A stretch of DNA of 46,801 nt from JALZAQ01 sp038253885. GTDB taxonomy: Bacteria > Gemmatimonadota > Gemmatimonadetes > Gemmatimonadales > Gemmatimonadaceae. The DNA lies in NCBI GenBank assembly GCA_038253885.1, contig JBBSGP010000026.1, positions 1 to 46,801 of the forward strand, read 5' to 3'. Each line of letters opens with the position of its first letter. Positions within the stretch are counted from its first letter, which is position 1. Below, one piece after another: positions 23,559 through 32,498 of this stretch. Under the pieces are notes generated by a model. It had not been told where the DNA came from, did not search any database, and was given only the letters and a program-made list of their open reading frames with translations. Position numbers and translations under genes: made by a program.

Positions 23559-24530
23559 TCAGCCGCGGCCGATGTGCTCCATCAGCCACGCGAGGCTCTG
23601 TCTCACGTGGATGCTCCAGTAAGCCCAATCGTGCCGGCCGGGCCACTCGGCGTAACTGCTCGCCACACCCAAGCGCTCGAGCTCCCAGTGGAACGCGCGA
23701 CTCTGATCGGCGAGTCCGTCCTCGGTCCCGAGGTCGATGAAGAGCGCCGGGAGCGGTCTTCCTGCGCGGACCAGGCGCTCCGCCATCCGTCGCGGGTCGC
23801 GGGCAAGCCAGGCCAGGCTGTCGCGCCCGAACACGCCGTCCGTGTACCGCCACAGCCTCCCCCAACCCGCTCGAAGGGTGTCCATATCGGTGGCGTATCG
23901 CGGTGGCGCCAGGAAAGGATGGGAGCCGGCGTACAGCGGCGAGAGGACGCCCGAGTGGCTGGCGGCCGCGGAGAAGACCTCCGGATAGCTGAGAGCGAGG
24001 GAGATCGCTCCGTAGCCCCCCATGCTCAGGCCGGCGATCCCCCGGTGCTCCCGGTCCGCGATGGTCCGATAGGCGGAGTCCACGTGAGCCACCAGGTCGC
24101 GCGCGATGTAGTCGTCGTAGTGGGGCCACGGCACGCAGTAGCTCGATGACGGCTCCTTCGTCCCCTCGCGCTGGGCCTTGAGGCAGGTCGCGTAGCTGCC
24201 GAGAGAATTCCAGGTCGTATACCATCCATCATCGCCATCGGGCATGATGACGATCATGTCGCGACCGCCGGCGGCGAGCAGCGAGTCCATGGCGGCGTCG
24301 AGGTGCCCAGCGCGCGTCCAGTCGCTCTCCGATCCGAAGAGTCCGTGCAGATAATACGCGACCGGATAACGCCGGCCGTCCCTCATCGCGTACGAGGGCG
24401 GCAGATAGATTATGTAATGTTTCCGCGCGCCCAGCGCGGGCGACCAGAAGCTGTCCTGCTGGACGCTGCCAGAGGGGTGGCCCGGTAGAGCGAGAGCGAG
24501 CGGTAGGAGCAGCGCTCCGAGCACGCTCAC
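23559..24530 (-). CDS. Secreted alpha/beta-hydrolase esterase (esterase D / Fes-like family)
   Basis: This is a 323-residue enzyme with a short signal peptide. YYLHGLFGSESDW (about 58-70) forms the oxyanion region. GIAGLSMGGYGAISLALSYP (about 164-183) holds the nucleophile Ser in GxSxG. A later Asp in FIDLGTEDGLAD and the His in PGRHDWAYW complete the triad. The family includes S-formylglutathione hydrolase, antigen 85 and enterochelin esterase. Its secretion argues for an exo-esterase. The GTG start overlaps by 4 nt (GTGA) with the small membrane gene just upstream, so the two are coupled. The substrate is unknown. Confidence 0.88.
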   Translation of the reverse strand: MSVLGALLLPLALALPGHPSGSVQQDSFWSPALGARKHYIIYLPPSYAMRDGRRYPVAYYLHGLFGSESDWTRAGHLDAAMDSLLAAGGRDMIVIMPDGDDGWYTTWNSLGSYATCLKAQREGTKEPSSSYCVPWPHYDDYIARDLVAHVDSAYRTIADREHRGIAGLSMGGYGAISLALSYPEVFSAAASHSGVLSPLYAGSHPFLAPPRYATDMDTLRAGWGRLWRYTDGVFGRDSLAWLARDPRRMAERLVRAGRPLPALFIDLGTEDGLADQSRAFHWELERLGVASSYAEWPGRHDWAYWSIHVRQSLAWLMEHIGRG

Positions 24531-24805
24531 GGCCCTTTGACGCCAGCGCTCGATCCCGGGGGACGCACGCCTGGATACATCTTCTGGAGGCGCTCACCGG
24601 GGCGCACCTCCTCGGGCGCGGCTTCGGCGGTCCTGGCCTGAAGCTGCTTCGAGGCGAGGAGCATCTGCTCGAAGGCTTGGGCCGAACGACGCTCGGCGTC
24701 GACACGCTGGGTCGTGAACCGGCGGAGCCGCAGGGCAAGGAAGAACAGAAATCCGGTGAAGATGATCGTGAGCAGCCCCACGAGCAGCATCGCCTTGTCA
24801 CTCAT
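24527..24805 (-). CDS. Small membrane-anchored protein upstream of the esterase
   Basis: This 92-residue protein has one N-terminal helix (about 6-25; LLVGLLTIIFTGFLFFLALR). A charged amphipathic segment (about 30-60) follows, then a Pro/Gly-rich tail. GGAG twelve bases upstream of the ATG is a weak Shine-Dalgarno. It overlaps the esterase by 4 nt, and translation is likely coupled. No known family is recognised. A CCCCCA repeat array (minus strand) lies 36-69 bp upstream of its start. Confidence 0.6.
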   Translation of the reverse strand: MSDKAMLLVGLLTIIFTGFLFFLALRLRRFTTQRVDAERRSAQAFEQMLLASKQLQARTAEAAPEEVRPGERLQKMYPGVRPPGSSAGVKGP

Positions 24806-24840
24806 GACCCTGTCTCCGATGATGACGCGCTGCGTGCGGT

Positions 24841-24874
24841 GGGGATGGGGGTGGGGGTGGGGGTGGGGGTGGGA
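24841..24874. repeat. GGGGGT hexanucleotide tandem repeat / G-quadruplex candidate
   Basis: Four perfect GGGGGT units (24847-24870) are flanked by GGGGAT (24841-24846) and GGGA (24871-24874). Five or more G runs with one- to two-base loops give a strong G-quadruplex motif on the plus strand, that is, C-rich on the coding strand of the adjoining small gene. It lies 36-69 bp before the ATG at 24805, in what should be the promoter of the esterase operon. The length of such repeats is prone to change. Confidence 0.7.
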
Positions 24875-24941
24875 GAGAGAGACGATCGCTGTCCAGAATA
24901 TGAGCGGTGGGGTGAAAAAAGTGGATGCTCCCCAGGCGACG

Positions 24942-27900
24942 CTACCGGAGTGTCGGCGCGGGGGCAGGACGCCGGCGCAACAGGATGACGAGCGCCTCCT
25001 CCAGCTGCTCGAAATCGAATGGCTTCGTCAGCACGGGCTGACTGGTGGCGCGGATGAAGTCGCGGCTCGACGGGCTCAACACGTCACCGGTGACGAACAC
25101 GGTGCGAGCAGCCAGCTCCGGATGATCCCGGGTGAGGATGCCGAACAGCGCAATGCCATCCATCCCCGGCATCCGGAGATCGGAGACCACGGCGTCGAAG
25201 GGGGCTTTGTGGAGCGCCGCCAGCGCCGCTTCGCCATCCTCGACGGTGACCGCAGTGAAGCGACGAAGGCGTGCAAACGCAGCCACACCGGTGCGAAGCG
25301 CCGACTCGTCATCCACGAACAGCAGTCGGATCCCCTTGAGCGACGAGCTGCCAATCAGGCTGGCGATGGGCGCCACGATCTCCGTCGACTGGTCACTGAT
25401 CGGAAGCGTGATCCGGAAGGTGGTGCCGAGCGTGGAGCTGTCGGCGATGGAGATGTCGCCGCCGTGCGCTGTCACGATCCCGTAGCTCACGCTCAGGCCG
25501 AGGCCTGTTCCATCGGGCTTGGTGGTGAAGAACGGCTCGAAGATGTGCGCGCGCGCCGAGTCGGGCACGCCCGGTCCGCTGTCGCGAACATCGAGAACGA
25601 CGCGACCCCCGTCGACGTGGCTGCGGATCTGGAGCGTTCCTCCTCCGCTGGGTGCCATGGCCTGAACAGCATTCGAGACGACGTTCAGCACAACCTGCTG
25701 GAGCTGCCGGCCATCGGCGATCACGTTGGGCAGAGAGGGCAGCAACGACAGCTCGGTGCGGACCCCGTTCTTCGTCATCTCGTAGCTGCGCAGCCGAACG
25801 CTCCGCTCCACGAGCTCATTGAGCTGGACCGCCTGGCGGCTGCCTTCGCTCCGGCGCGCGAAGGTCAGCAGGTCGCGCAACACCTGGCTGGCGCGAACGG
25901 TCTCGGCCTGGATCACACCCAGCGACTCGCGCTGTTCATCCGAGAAGCCGTCCTCCTTGAGCAGGAGCTGGGCGAAGGCGCTGATGGTGCTGAGCGGATT
26001 GTTGACCTCGTGGGCGACGCCCGCCACCAGCTCGCCCACCGCCGCCAATCGTTCGGTTTCGGCGAGGCGGGCGCGCATCTCGCGCTCCCCCGTGATGTCG
26101 CGTCCCACGAACAGCACCGTACGCGGCTGGGCGTCGGGGACGAGTCGGGCCGCGAGCGCGACGAGTCGCATCCCGCGGCCGTGGGGGAATCGCACCTCGA
26201 CGCGCGTTGCCATCCCCTCGAGCGCATCGGCGAATTCATAGCGCAGACGGTCGCGGTCTTCGGGCGCGACGAAGTCCTCGAGCGGCCGGCCGATCACCTG
26301 TGAGGCCGGCAGGTCGATGATGTCCTTCACCGCATCGTTGGCCTCGCGGATGCGACCGTCCTCCAGCACCGTGAGCACCGCGTCCGGCGCTGCGCGAAAG
26401 AGGGTCCGGAACCGCGACTCCGTCTTCCGCAGCGTCTGGACGAGGTCGGCGTTTGCCAGCGCAACCGACAGCAGGTCGCCCATCGCCGCGACATACGACA
26501 GCTCGGCCGCCGTGAAGCGGCGCTGAGCCAGGGAGAACAGGGCCACCGCGCCGATACGCTCCCCACCGCGGCGGAGCGGCAGCACGGCGATTCCGTGCAT
26601 CGGAAAGTCCGTCGAGAAGTCTGCCTCGGCGAGTCGTTGCCGGCTCCCGGGCGCCTGGATGTCCTCGCTCCACCAGTGGTCGCCGGAGCGGATGACCCGT
26701 CCCAGGGCGCAGGAGTCCGGCGGGATGATCCGTCGCGTGAGCTGGGGATCGAGACCGACCGAGGCCGCGATCTCGATGTCGCGTCGCTCCGTCAGGAGCC
26801 CGACCGCGCCGGCCTCGGCCTGCACCACGTCGACCACCGCCGCCACGAAGCGCTGCAGCACCCGGTCGCGATTGAGCTCCAGCGCGATCTGCTGGGCGAG
26901 GGCCCACATCCGCTCGAGAACGCGCTGGGCTTCCGCCAGCTCGTGCGTGCGCAGGGAGACCCGCTGCTCGAGAGTCGTCGACACCTCCCGCTCCGCCACC
27001 ACCGTATCCTCGAGACGGCTCGTTGTTCGCTGCTGCTCCCAGAGCGCGTACCCGGTGCGTAGTGCGAGCACGATGCCGAAGACCCCGATCGTGATGCCCA
27101 GGGCGAGATTGCGCTCCCCGGTGGCGTGAACGGAAACCCCGAGACCCGACGCGATCAGGATGGCAATCACGATCGAGACGACGCGCACCCCGGACTTTCG
27201 CGCGTGCGTCGGCATGGCCCCCGTGAGCTCGGCCGGCGGCATCGAACCGGTCGAGACGGCGGTGACATAGCCGAGCGTTCCGATGGACCAGAGGATCGCG
27301 ATGCTGGGTCCGATGCTGGCGCCACTGAAGATGACCGCCCGGCTGTACAGCATGTTCCCGGTGGTGAGGGCGAGCGTCCCGAGCGCGATGCCGACAGCCG
27401 TGCGCGTTCCCAGGAACTCGCCGCGCCAGGCCAGTAGCAGCGCGAGGAGCACGAGATTGATGGCGGCGAGCGCGTTCCACACGATCGAGATCGTCCGAAC
27501 AGCGCCATAGGCCGGGCCACCACCATCCGGCACGTAATTGAGCTGGACCGTCACCATCGCGGCCGCGGTGACGAGCAGGAGTGCATCCATCGCCGGCTCA
27601 AGCTGGAGGCGGCTGCGCCGTCGACCGAGCGCGGCGCTGAGCCCCAGACCCAGGCAGAGCTGCGCGCCGATTCGCGCGAGCGCCTCGAACGTCACCGACA
27701 TCGGCCGGATGCCGCGTGTGATCTCGTGCAGCGTGTACCAGCCGCGGCCCATGAGCGACAGTGCCGCAGCGGCCGCGATGCCGGTGAACAGCAAGCGACG
27801 GGTCCCGCCAAAGCGCCTTGCCCCCAGCCCGCAAGCCACGGCGGCCGCGCCGAGCTGGAGACAGATCAAGACATCGCCGCGCACACCCGAGAGCTGGCCC

Positions 27901-28001
27901 CTGAACAGGGTGTCCAGGAAGTACGCTATCGTGAGAGCACTGACCACCTGGGCGACGGTGATCGCGCTCGGCCCCGGCAGGGATGGGTGCGGACGACGCA
28001 T
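24942..28001 (-). CDS. Membrane hybrid histidine kinase: multi-pass N-domain, GAF, PAS, HisKA, HATPase, receiver
   Basis: The 1019-residue protein begins with about nine transmembrane helices (residues 14-335), followed by a coiled segment (about 345-390). A GAF domain (about 390-520), a PAS domain (about 530-640) and the kinase core come next. The phosphorylated His664 lies in VAGVAHEVNNPLSTI. The ATP-binding boxes are QQVVLNVVSNAVQAM, VRDSGPGVP and GTGLGLSVSYGI. The C-terminal receiver (about 893-1010) has D941 in VVSDLRMPGMDG. Signals probably come from the membrane or from a small ligand of the GAF domain. No separate response regulator is adjacent, so phosphotransfer could go to a distant partner. 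Confidence 0.93.
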   Translation of the reverse strand: MRRPHPSLPGPSAITVAQVVSALTIAYFLDTLFRGQLSGVRGDVLICLQLGAAAVACGLGARRFGGTRRLLFTGIAAAAALSLMGRGWYTLHEITRGIRPMSVTFEALARIGAQLCLGLGLSAALGRRRSRLQLEPAMDALLLVTAAAMVTVQLNYVPDGGGPAYGAVRTISIVWNALAAINLVLLALLLAWRGEFLGTRTAVGIALGTLALTTGNMLYSRAVIFSGASIGPSIAILWSIGTLGYVTAVSTGSMPPAELTGAMPTHARKSGVRVVSIVIAILIASGLGVSVHATGERNLALGITIGVFGIVLALRTGYALWEQQRTTSRLEDTVVAEREVSTTLEQRVSLRTHELAEAQRVLERMWALAQQIALELNRDRVLQRFVAAVVDVVQAEAGAVGLLTERRDIEIAASVGLDPQLTRRIIPPDSCALGRVIRSGDHWWSEDIQAPGSRQRLAEADFSTDFPMHGIAVLPLRRGGERIGAVALFSLAQRRFTAAELSYVAAMGDLLSVALANADLVQTLRKTESRFRTLFRAAPDAVLTVLEDGRIREANDAVKDIIDLPASQVIGRPLEDFVAPEDRDRLRYEFADALEGMATRVEVRFPHGRGMRLVALAARLVPDAQPRTVLFVGRDITGEREMRARLAETERLAAVGELVAGVAHEVNNPLSTISAFAQLLLKEDGFSDEQRESLGVIQAETVRASQVLRDLLTFARRSEGSRQAVQLNELVERSVRLRSYEMTKNGVRTELSLLPSLPNVIADGRQLQQVVLNVVSNAVQAMAPSGGGTLQIRSHVDGGRVVLDVRDSGPGVPDSARAHIFEPFFTTKPDGTGLGLSVSYGIVTAHGGDISIADSSTLGTTFRITLPISDQSTEIVAPIASLIGSSSLKGIRLLFVDDESALRTGVAAFARLRRFTAVTVEDGEAALAALHKAPFDAVVSDLRMPGMDGIALFGILTRDHPELAARTVFVTGDVLSPSSRDFIRATSQPVLTKPFDFEQLEEALVILLRRRPAPAPTLR

Positions 28002-28105
28002 GACGATGTGACTCCGCCCGGAGACGGGCGAGACTCCCTATGGACGCGCCAGCACGGTCCCGGGTTGCGGATCGCCCGCGCCGGGCGCCGCCGGGCGCGC
28101 CGCTG

Positions 28106-29194
28106 TCACGTCAGGAATTCATGGAGCAGGGAGTGGAAGTGATGCACGCCGTTCTCCCGTTTCGCGGAATACCGGCCGCGCTCGTACACGCGAGAGCGAA
28201 GGTTCTTCTGGACAGCCTCGCAGATCTCGATGTCCTCGACCTGAATCTCGTCGCTGAACGCGAGCAGCCTGGTCCACCCCGCGTCGGCGGCCGGAACGGG
28301 TTCCAGCGAGTACCACTCGAAGATGGTGAGCGTGCGGTCGTGTCCGAGCGGAAGGATGACGTTCGTCTGCATCTGGCCGAGGTAGACGTTCAGCATGATG
28401 TTCGGAAAGAGCCAGTAATACTGCGCCCGCATCCCGTCGCTCCCCCGCGCCGGATCCGGTACGTACTGCCGGTCCTCCCGAGCCCCCTCCCCTCCAACCG
28501 GCCGGAGGGGTGCGTGCTGAACGGAGTAGTATCGGTGCGGCTCCACGCGGTATTCATCGTAGTCCAGCTCTTTGTGCAGACCGGGGTGGACGACCGGAAC
28601 GTGGTACCCCTCGAGATAGTTGTCGACGTACACCTTCCAGTTGCAGGCCACCTCGTAGTCGCGCCGCATGACGTACGACATGCGCTCGGCGTGGAACGAT
28701 TCCGCTCGGGCCGGGATGTCCGCCAGGAAGTCCGAGAGAGGCGGCGCCTTGAGGTCGAGATTGACGAACACCAGCGGACCCCAGGCGTCCACCTGGACGG
28801 GAAGCAGATGCATGTCGGCGGGAGAGAAGCGCTCGACGCCCTCCATCTCGGGCGCGCGCAGGAGCTCGCCACGCAGATTGTACGTCCATCCGTGGTAGCG
28901 GCATTGCAGCGTCTGCCGGCGCCCACATCCATACGCGACCGGCCCGGCTCGGTGCAGGCAGACATTGTGGAACGAGCGCAACGTGGCCCCGTCGCGCAGC
29001 ACGACCACCGATTCGCCGGCGACCTCGGCGGTGAAGAACTGCCCGCTCTCTCGAACCTGTTCCGTGCGACCCACGAGCTGCCAGCTGCGGGCGAACACCT
29101 TCTCCTTCTCGAGCTCCAGATACACCGGGTCGGTGTAGAGCCTCGACGGGATGGTGGACGCGGTCGCGATGTTCGGGTCGAACGGAAAATGCAC
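28106..29194 (-). CDS. Rieske-type non-heme iron oxygenase, ring-hydroxylating or choline-monooxygenase-like alpha subunit
   Basis: This 362-residue enzyme has a Rieske 2Fe-2S domain (about 35-140) with C79-L-H81 and C98-R-Y-H101. The catalytic non-heme iron site is H198 and H203 in EGYHVPVVHPG, with the bridging Asp in NWKVYVDNYLEG and a later Asp near EDIEICE. The length and NWKxxxxNxxExYHxxxxHP arrangement match choline monooxygenase/GbcA-type and aromatic ring dioxygenase alpha subunits. No reductase or beta subunit is adjacent, so redox partners must be elsewhere, and the substrate is not predicted. It lies 21 bp behind the penicillin-acylase gene. Confidence 0.88.
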   Translation of the reverse strand: MHFPFDPNIATASTIPSRLYTDPVYLELEKEKVFARSWQLVGRTEQVRESGQFFTAEVAGESVVVLRDGATLRSFHNVCLHRAGPVAYGCGRRQTLQCRYHGWTYNLRGELLRAPEMEGVERFSPADMHLLPVQVDAWGPLVFVNLDLKAPPLSDFLADIPARAESFHAERMSYVMRRDYEVACNWKVYVDNYLEGYHVPVVHPGLHKELDYDEYRVEPHRYYSVQHAPLRPVGGEGAREDRQYVPDPARGSDGMRAQYYWLFPNIMLNVYLGQMQTNVILPLGHDRTLTIFEWYSLEPVPAADAGWTRLLAFSDEIQVEDIEICEAVQKNLRSRVYERGRYSAKRENGVHHFHSLLHEFLT

Positions 29195-29215
29195 GGGAAT
29201 GGGAGGCCTCTCCGC

Positions 29216-31597
29216 TCAGCGAGACGGCCGCGGGGGGGAGGCGATTCCGACCATCGGAGCGGGAGCGAGTGTCAGCACGTGCGCGGTCGCTCCCTCCACC
29301 GCCGCGCGGGAGAACGGAAGAGGGAAATAGCGCCCGTCCGCCCAGAGGGGGAGCAGGTTGCCGTAGTACTCGCTGCCTGGCTGACCCGACTGCCCGGGAA
29401 CGTTGGTTGCGACCGAAGCATCGAAGTCGGCGAAGTCGATGATGACGCGGTAGGAGGCACCGTGTGTCTGGCTGAAGCCGAGGCCGCCGGTGGCGTTCAC
29501 CGTGTTGCCGTCGCCGCCCCGAGGCACGGCCGTCAGGTCGAACGCCCGGGCGATGGGGTGCGGGAACGAGGCACGGTGCACGCTCCCCCAGGCCCAGGAT
29601 GGGCCGATCGGACCGAACTGCCGAGTGAGCGCGCGCACCGCATCATCGAACGCGGCGAGCAGGAGGGAATCGCGAGATTGCTCCGGCCGCGCGCCGAGCT
29701 CGGGCGACGGCTGTTGCAGAAAGGGAATGATCGTCGAGGGTCCTTCTCCGGCCCGCAGAGCGCCGGCGGCCGATCCGGCGCGGATGCTGCTCACACGGTG
29801 GCCGAGTCCGGACAGCCAGCTCTCGAACAGGAGCGGCGCCGCATCGGTCGCCGACATCACATCGTTCCATGATGACAGCGCGCGAATCTCGGGACGCTCG
29901 AGGTCGCCGCGGCGCGAGGCGGCGCGGAGCAGCATCGGCACTAGCGCCTGGGCCGGCAGGGAGATCTCGTCGTGCTGCAACCGCTCGAAATCACCCACCG
30001 TGAAGCGCCAGCCGGAATCGAGCACGCTCCGGATCCGGTCCGACCGGTACGGCGGAGCCCAGTCGTAGTTGAGCTGGTTCGCGTAGCCCGGCGGACGGAT
30101 GTCGTTGTTGGCGGTGACGATGATGCCATCGCGCGGATTGAAGCTCTGCGGCAGGTCGTCAATGCGGAGAAACCCGCGCCACTCGTACCGGCCATCTCCC
30201 GGTACGGGCAGGAGCCCCGGCCAGCTGCGCACGGGCGATAGACCAGCGGCGATCCAGCCGATGTTTCCGTCGACGTCGGCGTAGACCAGGTTCTCGGTCG
30301 GAAGCTTCCACCGCTCGGCCGCCGCGCGGAAGCTCGACCAATCGCGCGCCCGGTCGAGGGAGAGTTGGGCGAGATACCCGGCCGTCCCGGGCTCGCTTCC
30401 CACGAAGCGCAGCGCAAAAGCGCGGTGCCTCAGGCTGTCCACGGACACGACGGGCCCGTGACGGGTGAACTCCAGGACAACGATTCGCGGGCTCTCGCCA
30501 CGCACGCGGATGGTATCCACCACGCGCTGCACGGGACGCGCCTCGCCGTCGGTGCGGTAACAGCGAGAGCCGGCGTTCGCGATGCCGGAAGAACAGGGGA
30601 CGAGCTCCTCCACGTAGACGTCCTGCTGGTCCATGCCGACGATGGTGAACCCGAAGCCGACGCGATCGTTGTGGCCGCCCGCCACTCCCGGGAGGGCAGG
30701 CTCGCCGCCGCCGATGACGTTCCATCCCGGAGCCACCAGGTGAGTGAGGTAGCGGAGCGACGGGAGCGTGATGCCCCGATGCGGGTCGTTGGCGAGGAGC
30801 GGTTTGCCGCTCGCACTCCTCGTCCCGCTCACGACCCAGTTGTTCGAGCCTTCGATGCGGGTGAACGCCAGCCCGCCGTAGGCGTCGCGCGCAGCGCCGA
30901 GCGACGACTCATCGATGCCGGTGAGGTCGAGCCCGGGCGCGGGATCGAGGGCGCGCCGCGGTGTGGTCGGCCACAGCTCGGCTGCCCTGGCGGCGCCGAC
31001 CGCGGCGACGAGGCGGGCGCGCTCGATCTCGCTCAGCGCGTTGCCGGTCATCGCGAGCGCCGCCATGCGTTGCAGCGGCACGGCATCGGTCCACTCCTCC
31101 GGAGCGATCCCCAGCAGCGTGAACTCGATCGGGGGCCGGTCGTGCACCTCGCGGATGTAGGCGTTCACTCCCTGCACGAAATCGTGAACGATGGCGCGGG
31201 CGTCCGGCGCGTAGCTGCGCCACTCCGCAGCCATGTCCCCGCGATAACGCAACAGACGAGCGAAGCGGTCGCGCTCCACCGCCGAGGCGCCAAGCACCTC
31301 GGCGAGACGCCCCTCTCCGACTCGTCTCCACATCTCCATCTGCCAGAGCCTGTCCTGCGCGGCCACCCACCCCTGAGCGAGAAACAGGTCGTGTTGGGTG
31401 CGCGCGTAGATGTGGGGCACGCCCCATCGGTCGCGTCTCACCTCGACCGCGCTGTCGAGCCCCGGGACCGCCATGCTTCCATCGAGCTTCGCGAGGCGCG
31501 CCCGCGCCGAGTCAAGCGTCGCCGCCGCGTTCGACTGCGCGCGCAGGGGCGTGCCGAGCAGCAGCGCCAGCGCCACCACCAGCGAGGCGCGCGTCAC
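29216..31597 (-). CDS. Secreted penicillin acylase family N-terminal-nucleophile hydrolase
   Basis: This is a 793-residue Ntn hydrolase precursor. A signal peptide (about 1-20, TPLRAQ at the cut) is followed by the alpha chain and spacer. The autocleavage site lies before Ser251 in EGSNNWVVSGTRSASGKPLLANDPH, which is the catalytic nucleophile of the family. Penicillin acylases, quorum-signal acylases and cephalosporin acylases share this fold and cleave amide-linked acyl chains in the periplasm or outside. GTG at 31597 was chosen because it overlaps the lepB stop by 4 nt (GTGA) and gives a clean signal peptide. ATG at 31624 is an alternative. The substrate may be an acyl-homoserine lactone or a beta-lactam; neither is shown. 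Confidence 0.88.
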   Translation of the reverse strand: MTRASLVVALALLLGTPLRAQSNAAATLDSARARLAKLDGSMAVPGLDSAVEVRRDRWGVPHIYARTQHDLFLAQGWVAAQDRLWQMEMWRRVGEGRLAEVLGASAVERDRFARLLRYRGDMAAEWRSYAPDARAIVHDFVQGVNAYIREVHDRPPIEFTLLGIAPEEWTDAVPLQRMAALAMTGNALSEIERARLVAAVGAARAAELWPTTPRRALDPAPGLDLTGIDESSLGAARDAYGGLAFTRIEGSNNWVVSGTRSASGKPLLANDPHRGITLPSLRYLTHLVAPGWNVIGGGEPALPGVAGGHNDRVGFGFTIVGMDQQDVYVEELVPCSSGIANAGSRCYRTDGEARPVQRVVDTIRVRGESPRIVVLEFTRHGPVVSVDSLRHRAFALRFVGSEPGTAGYLAQLSLDRARDWSSFRAAAERWKLPTENLVYADVDGNIGWIAAGLSPVRSWPGLLPVPGDGRYEWRGFLRIDDLPQSFNPRDGIIVTANNDIRPPGYANQLNYDWAPPYRSDRIRSVLDSGWRFTVGDFERLQHDEISLPAQALVPMLLRAASRRGDLERPEIRALSSWNDVMSATDAAPLLFESWLSGLGHRVSSIRAGSAAGALRAGEGPSTIIPFLQQPSPELGARPEQSRDSLLLAAFDDAVRALTRQFGPIGPSWAWGSVHRASFPHPIARAFDLTAVPRGGDGNTVNATGGLGFSQTHGASYRVIIDFADFDASVATNVPGQSGQPGSEYYGNLLPLWADGRYFPLPFSRAAVEGATAHVLTLAPAPMVGIASPPRPSR

Positions 31598-32358
31598 CGG
31601 ATGATCTGTCCGATGCGACTCCATCTCACCCGCATCGCGTCCCAGTCGAAGGAGAAGTACAGGAACAGCGGCCGGCCGTGTACGTTGCCCCGAGGAACAA
31701 AACCGTAATAGCGCGCATCCTTCGAGTTGTACCGGCTGTCGCCAAGTCCGAAGATGTGCTTCGGCGGAATGACGAACGGTCCCCAGTTGTCGTGCGTCGG
31801 CTGCGCCGGTGCGGGTCCGAAGCGGGACGCCTCGAGACCATACTGTCTCTGCCACTCGAAGTCGGAGCTCGGCTCATCCGGGACCGCGTCGGGTGTGATG
31901 GCGGCGAAGCCCTGCCGCTGCGCGATGCCGTTCACGTACAGGAGTCCGGCGCGCATGTAGAGGGTGTCGCCGGCCACTCCCACCAGGCGCTTCACCACGG
32001 TCGGATTGCCGTCGCCGACATCGGGCGACGTGTAGATCACCACCTCCCCGCGCTTGGGCTCGGCGTACCCGGGCAGGTGCACATTCGTGAAGGGAATGGT
32101 GGGGCCGAAGATGAGCTTGTTGACGAAGAGGAAATCTCCGACGAGCAGCGTCGGCTCCATGCTGCCGGACGGGATCCGGTACGCCTCGATCAGGAAAGTC
32201 CGGATGAGGAGAAAGATCGCGATCGGCCAGAGCCACGGCTTCGCGGCTTCCCACAGCGAGCGCTTCGAGCGGCGGGCTTTCCCGGTGCGCGCCTCGGCGA
32301 CGACGTTGCGAGGACCGGAGCTATTGGGCGTGGGACGTTTCTTGGCGGCTACGGCCAT
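31594..32358 (-). CDS. lepB: Signal peptidase I (LepB)
   Basis: This 254-residue membrane protease removes Sec and Tat signal peptides, such as those on the many secreted proteins encoded nearby. The catalytic S66 is in IPSGSMEPTLLVGD and K123 is in VVKRLVGVAGD. GDSRYNSKDARYYG near the C-terminus is the third conserved box. One transmembrane helix (about 42-57) follows a basic, Pro-rich cytoplasmic N-terminus. The insertion at about 145-200 is longer than in E. coli-like minimal forms. ATG at 32358 is preceded by a pyrimidine-rich leader with no clear Shine-Dalgarno, so initiation is weak or leaderless. It is coupled to the penicillin acylase gene. Confidence 0.95.
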   Translation of the reverse strand: MAVAAKKRPTPNSSGPRNVVAEARTGKARRSKRSLWEAAKPWLWPIAIFLLIRTFLIEAYRIPSGSMEPTLLVGDFLFVNKLIFGPTIPFTNVHLPGYAEPKRGEVVIYTSPDVGDGNPTVVKRLVGVAGDTLYMRAGLLYVNGIAQRQGFAAITPDAVPDEPSSDFEWQRQYGLEASRFGPAPAQPTHDNWGPFVIPPKHIFGLGDSRYNSKDARYYGFVPRGNVHGRPLFLYFSFDWDAMRVRWSRIGQIIR

Positions 32359-32439
32359 GGGGAGGGAAGGGAGGAGAGTGGGTGATTCCCGAATTCTGGG
32401 CGGCACGCACGGGAAAACAAGGCCGTCGCCTGTCCATGC

Positions 32440-32468
32440 AAAAGGGCGAGTCCGAAACGGACTCGCCC
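32440..32468 (-). terminator. Rho-independent terminator of the SWIB gene
   Basis: On the minus strand an 11-bp perfect stem (gggcgagtccg at 32458-32468 pairing with 32444-32454) closes on a 3-base loop. TTTT follows (32443-32440). It lies 31 bp after the SWIB stop codon and is the clearest terminator in the window. It separates this gene from lepB. Confidence 0.9.
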
Positions 32469-32498
32469 CTCCGGTCGCGCGATGGTACCGCTCGATCA

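Noticed and set aside
24714..26303. A 529-codon plus-strand frame opposite the histidine kinase
   Set aside because: It is composed of GC-rich antisense codons and contradicts the kinase frame, which carries all catalytic boxes.
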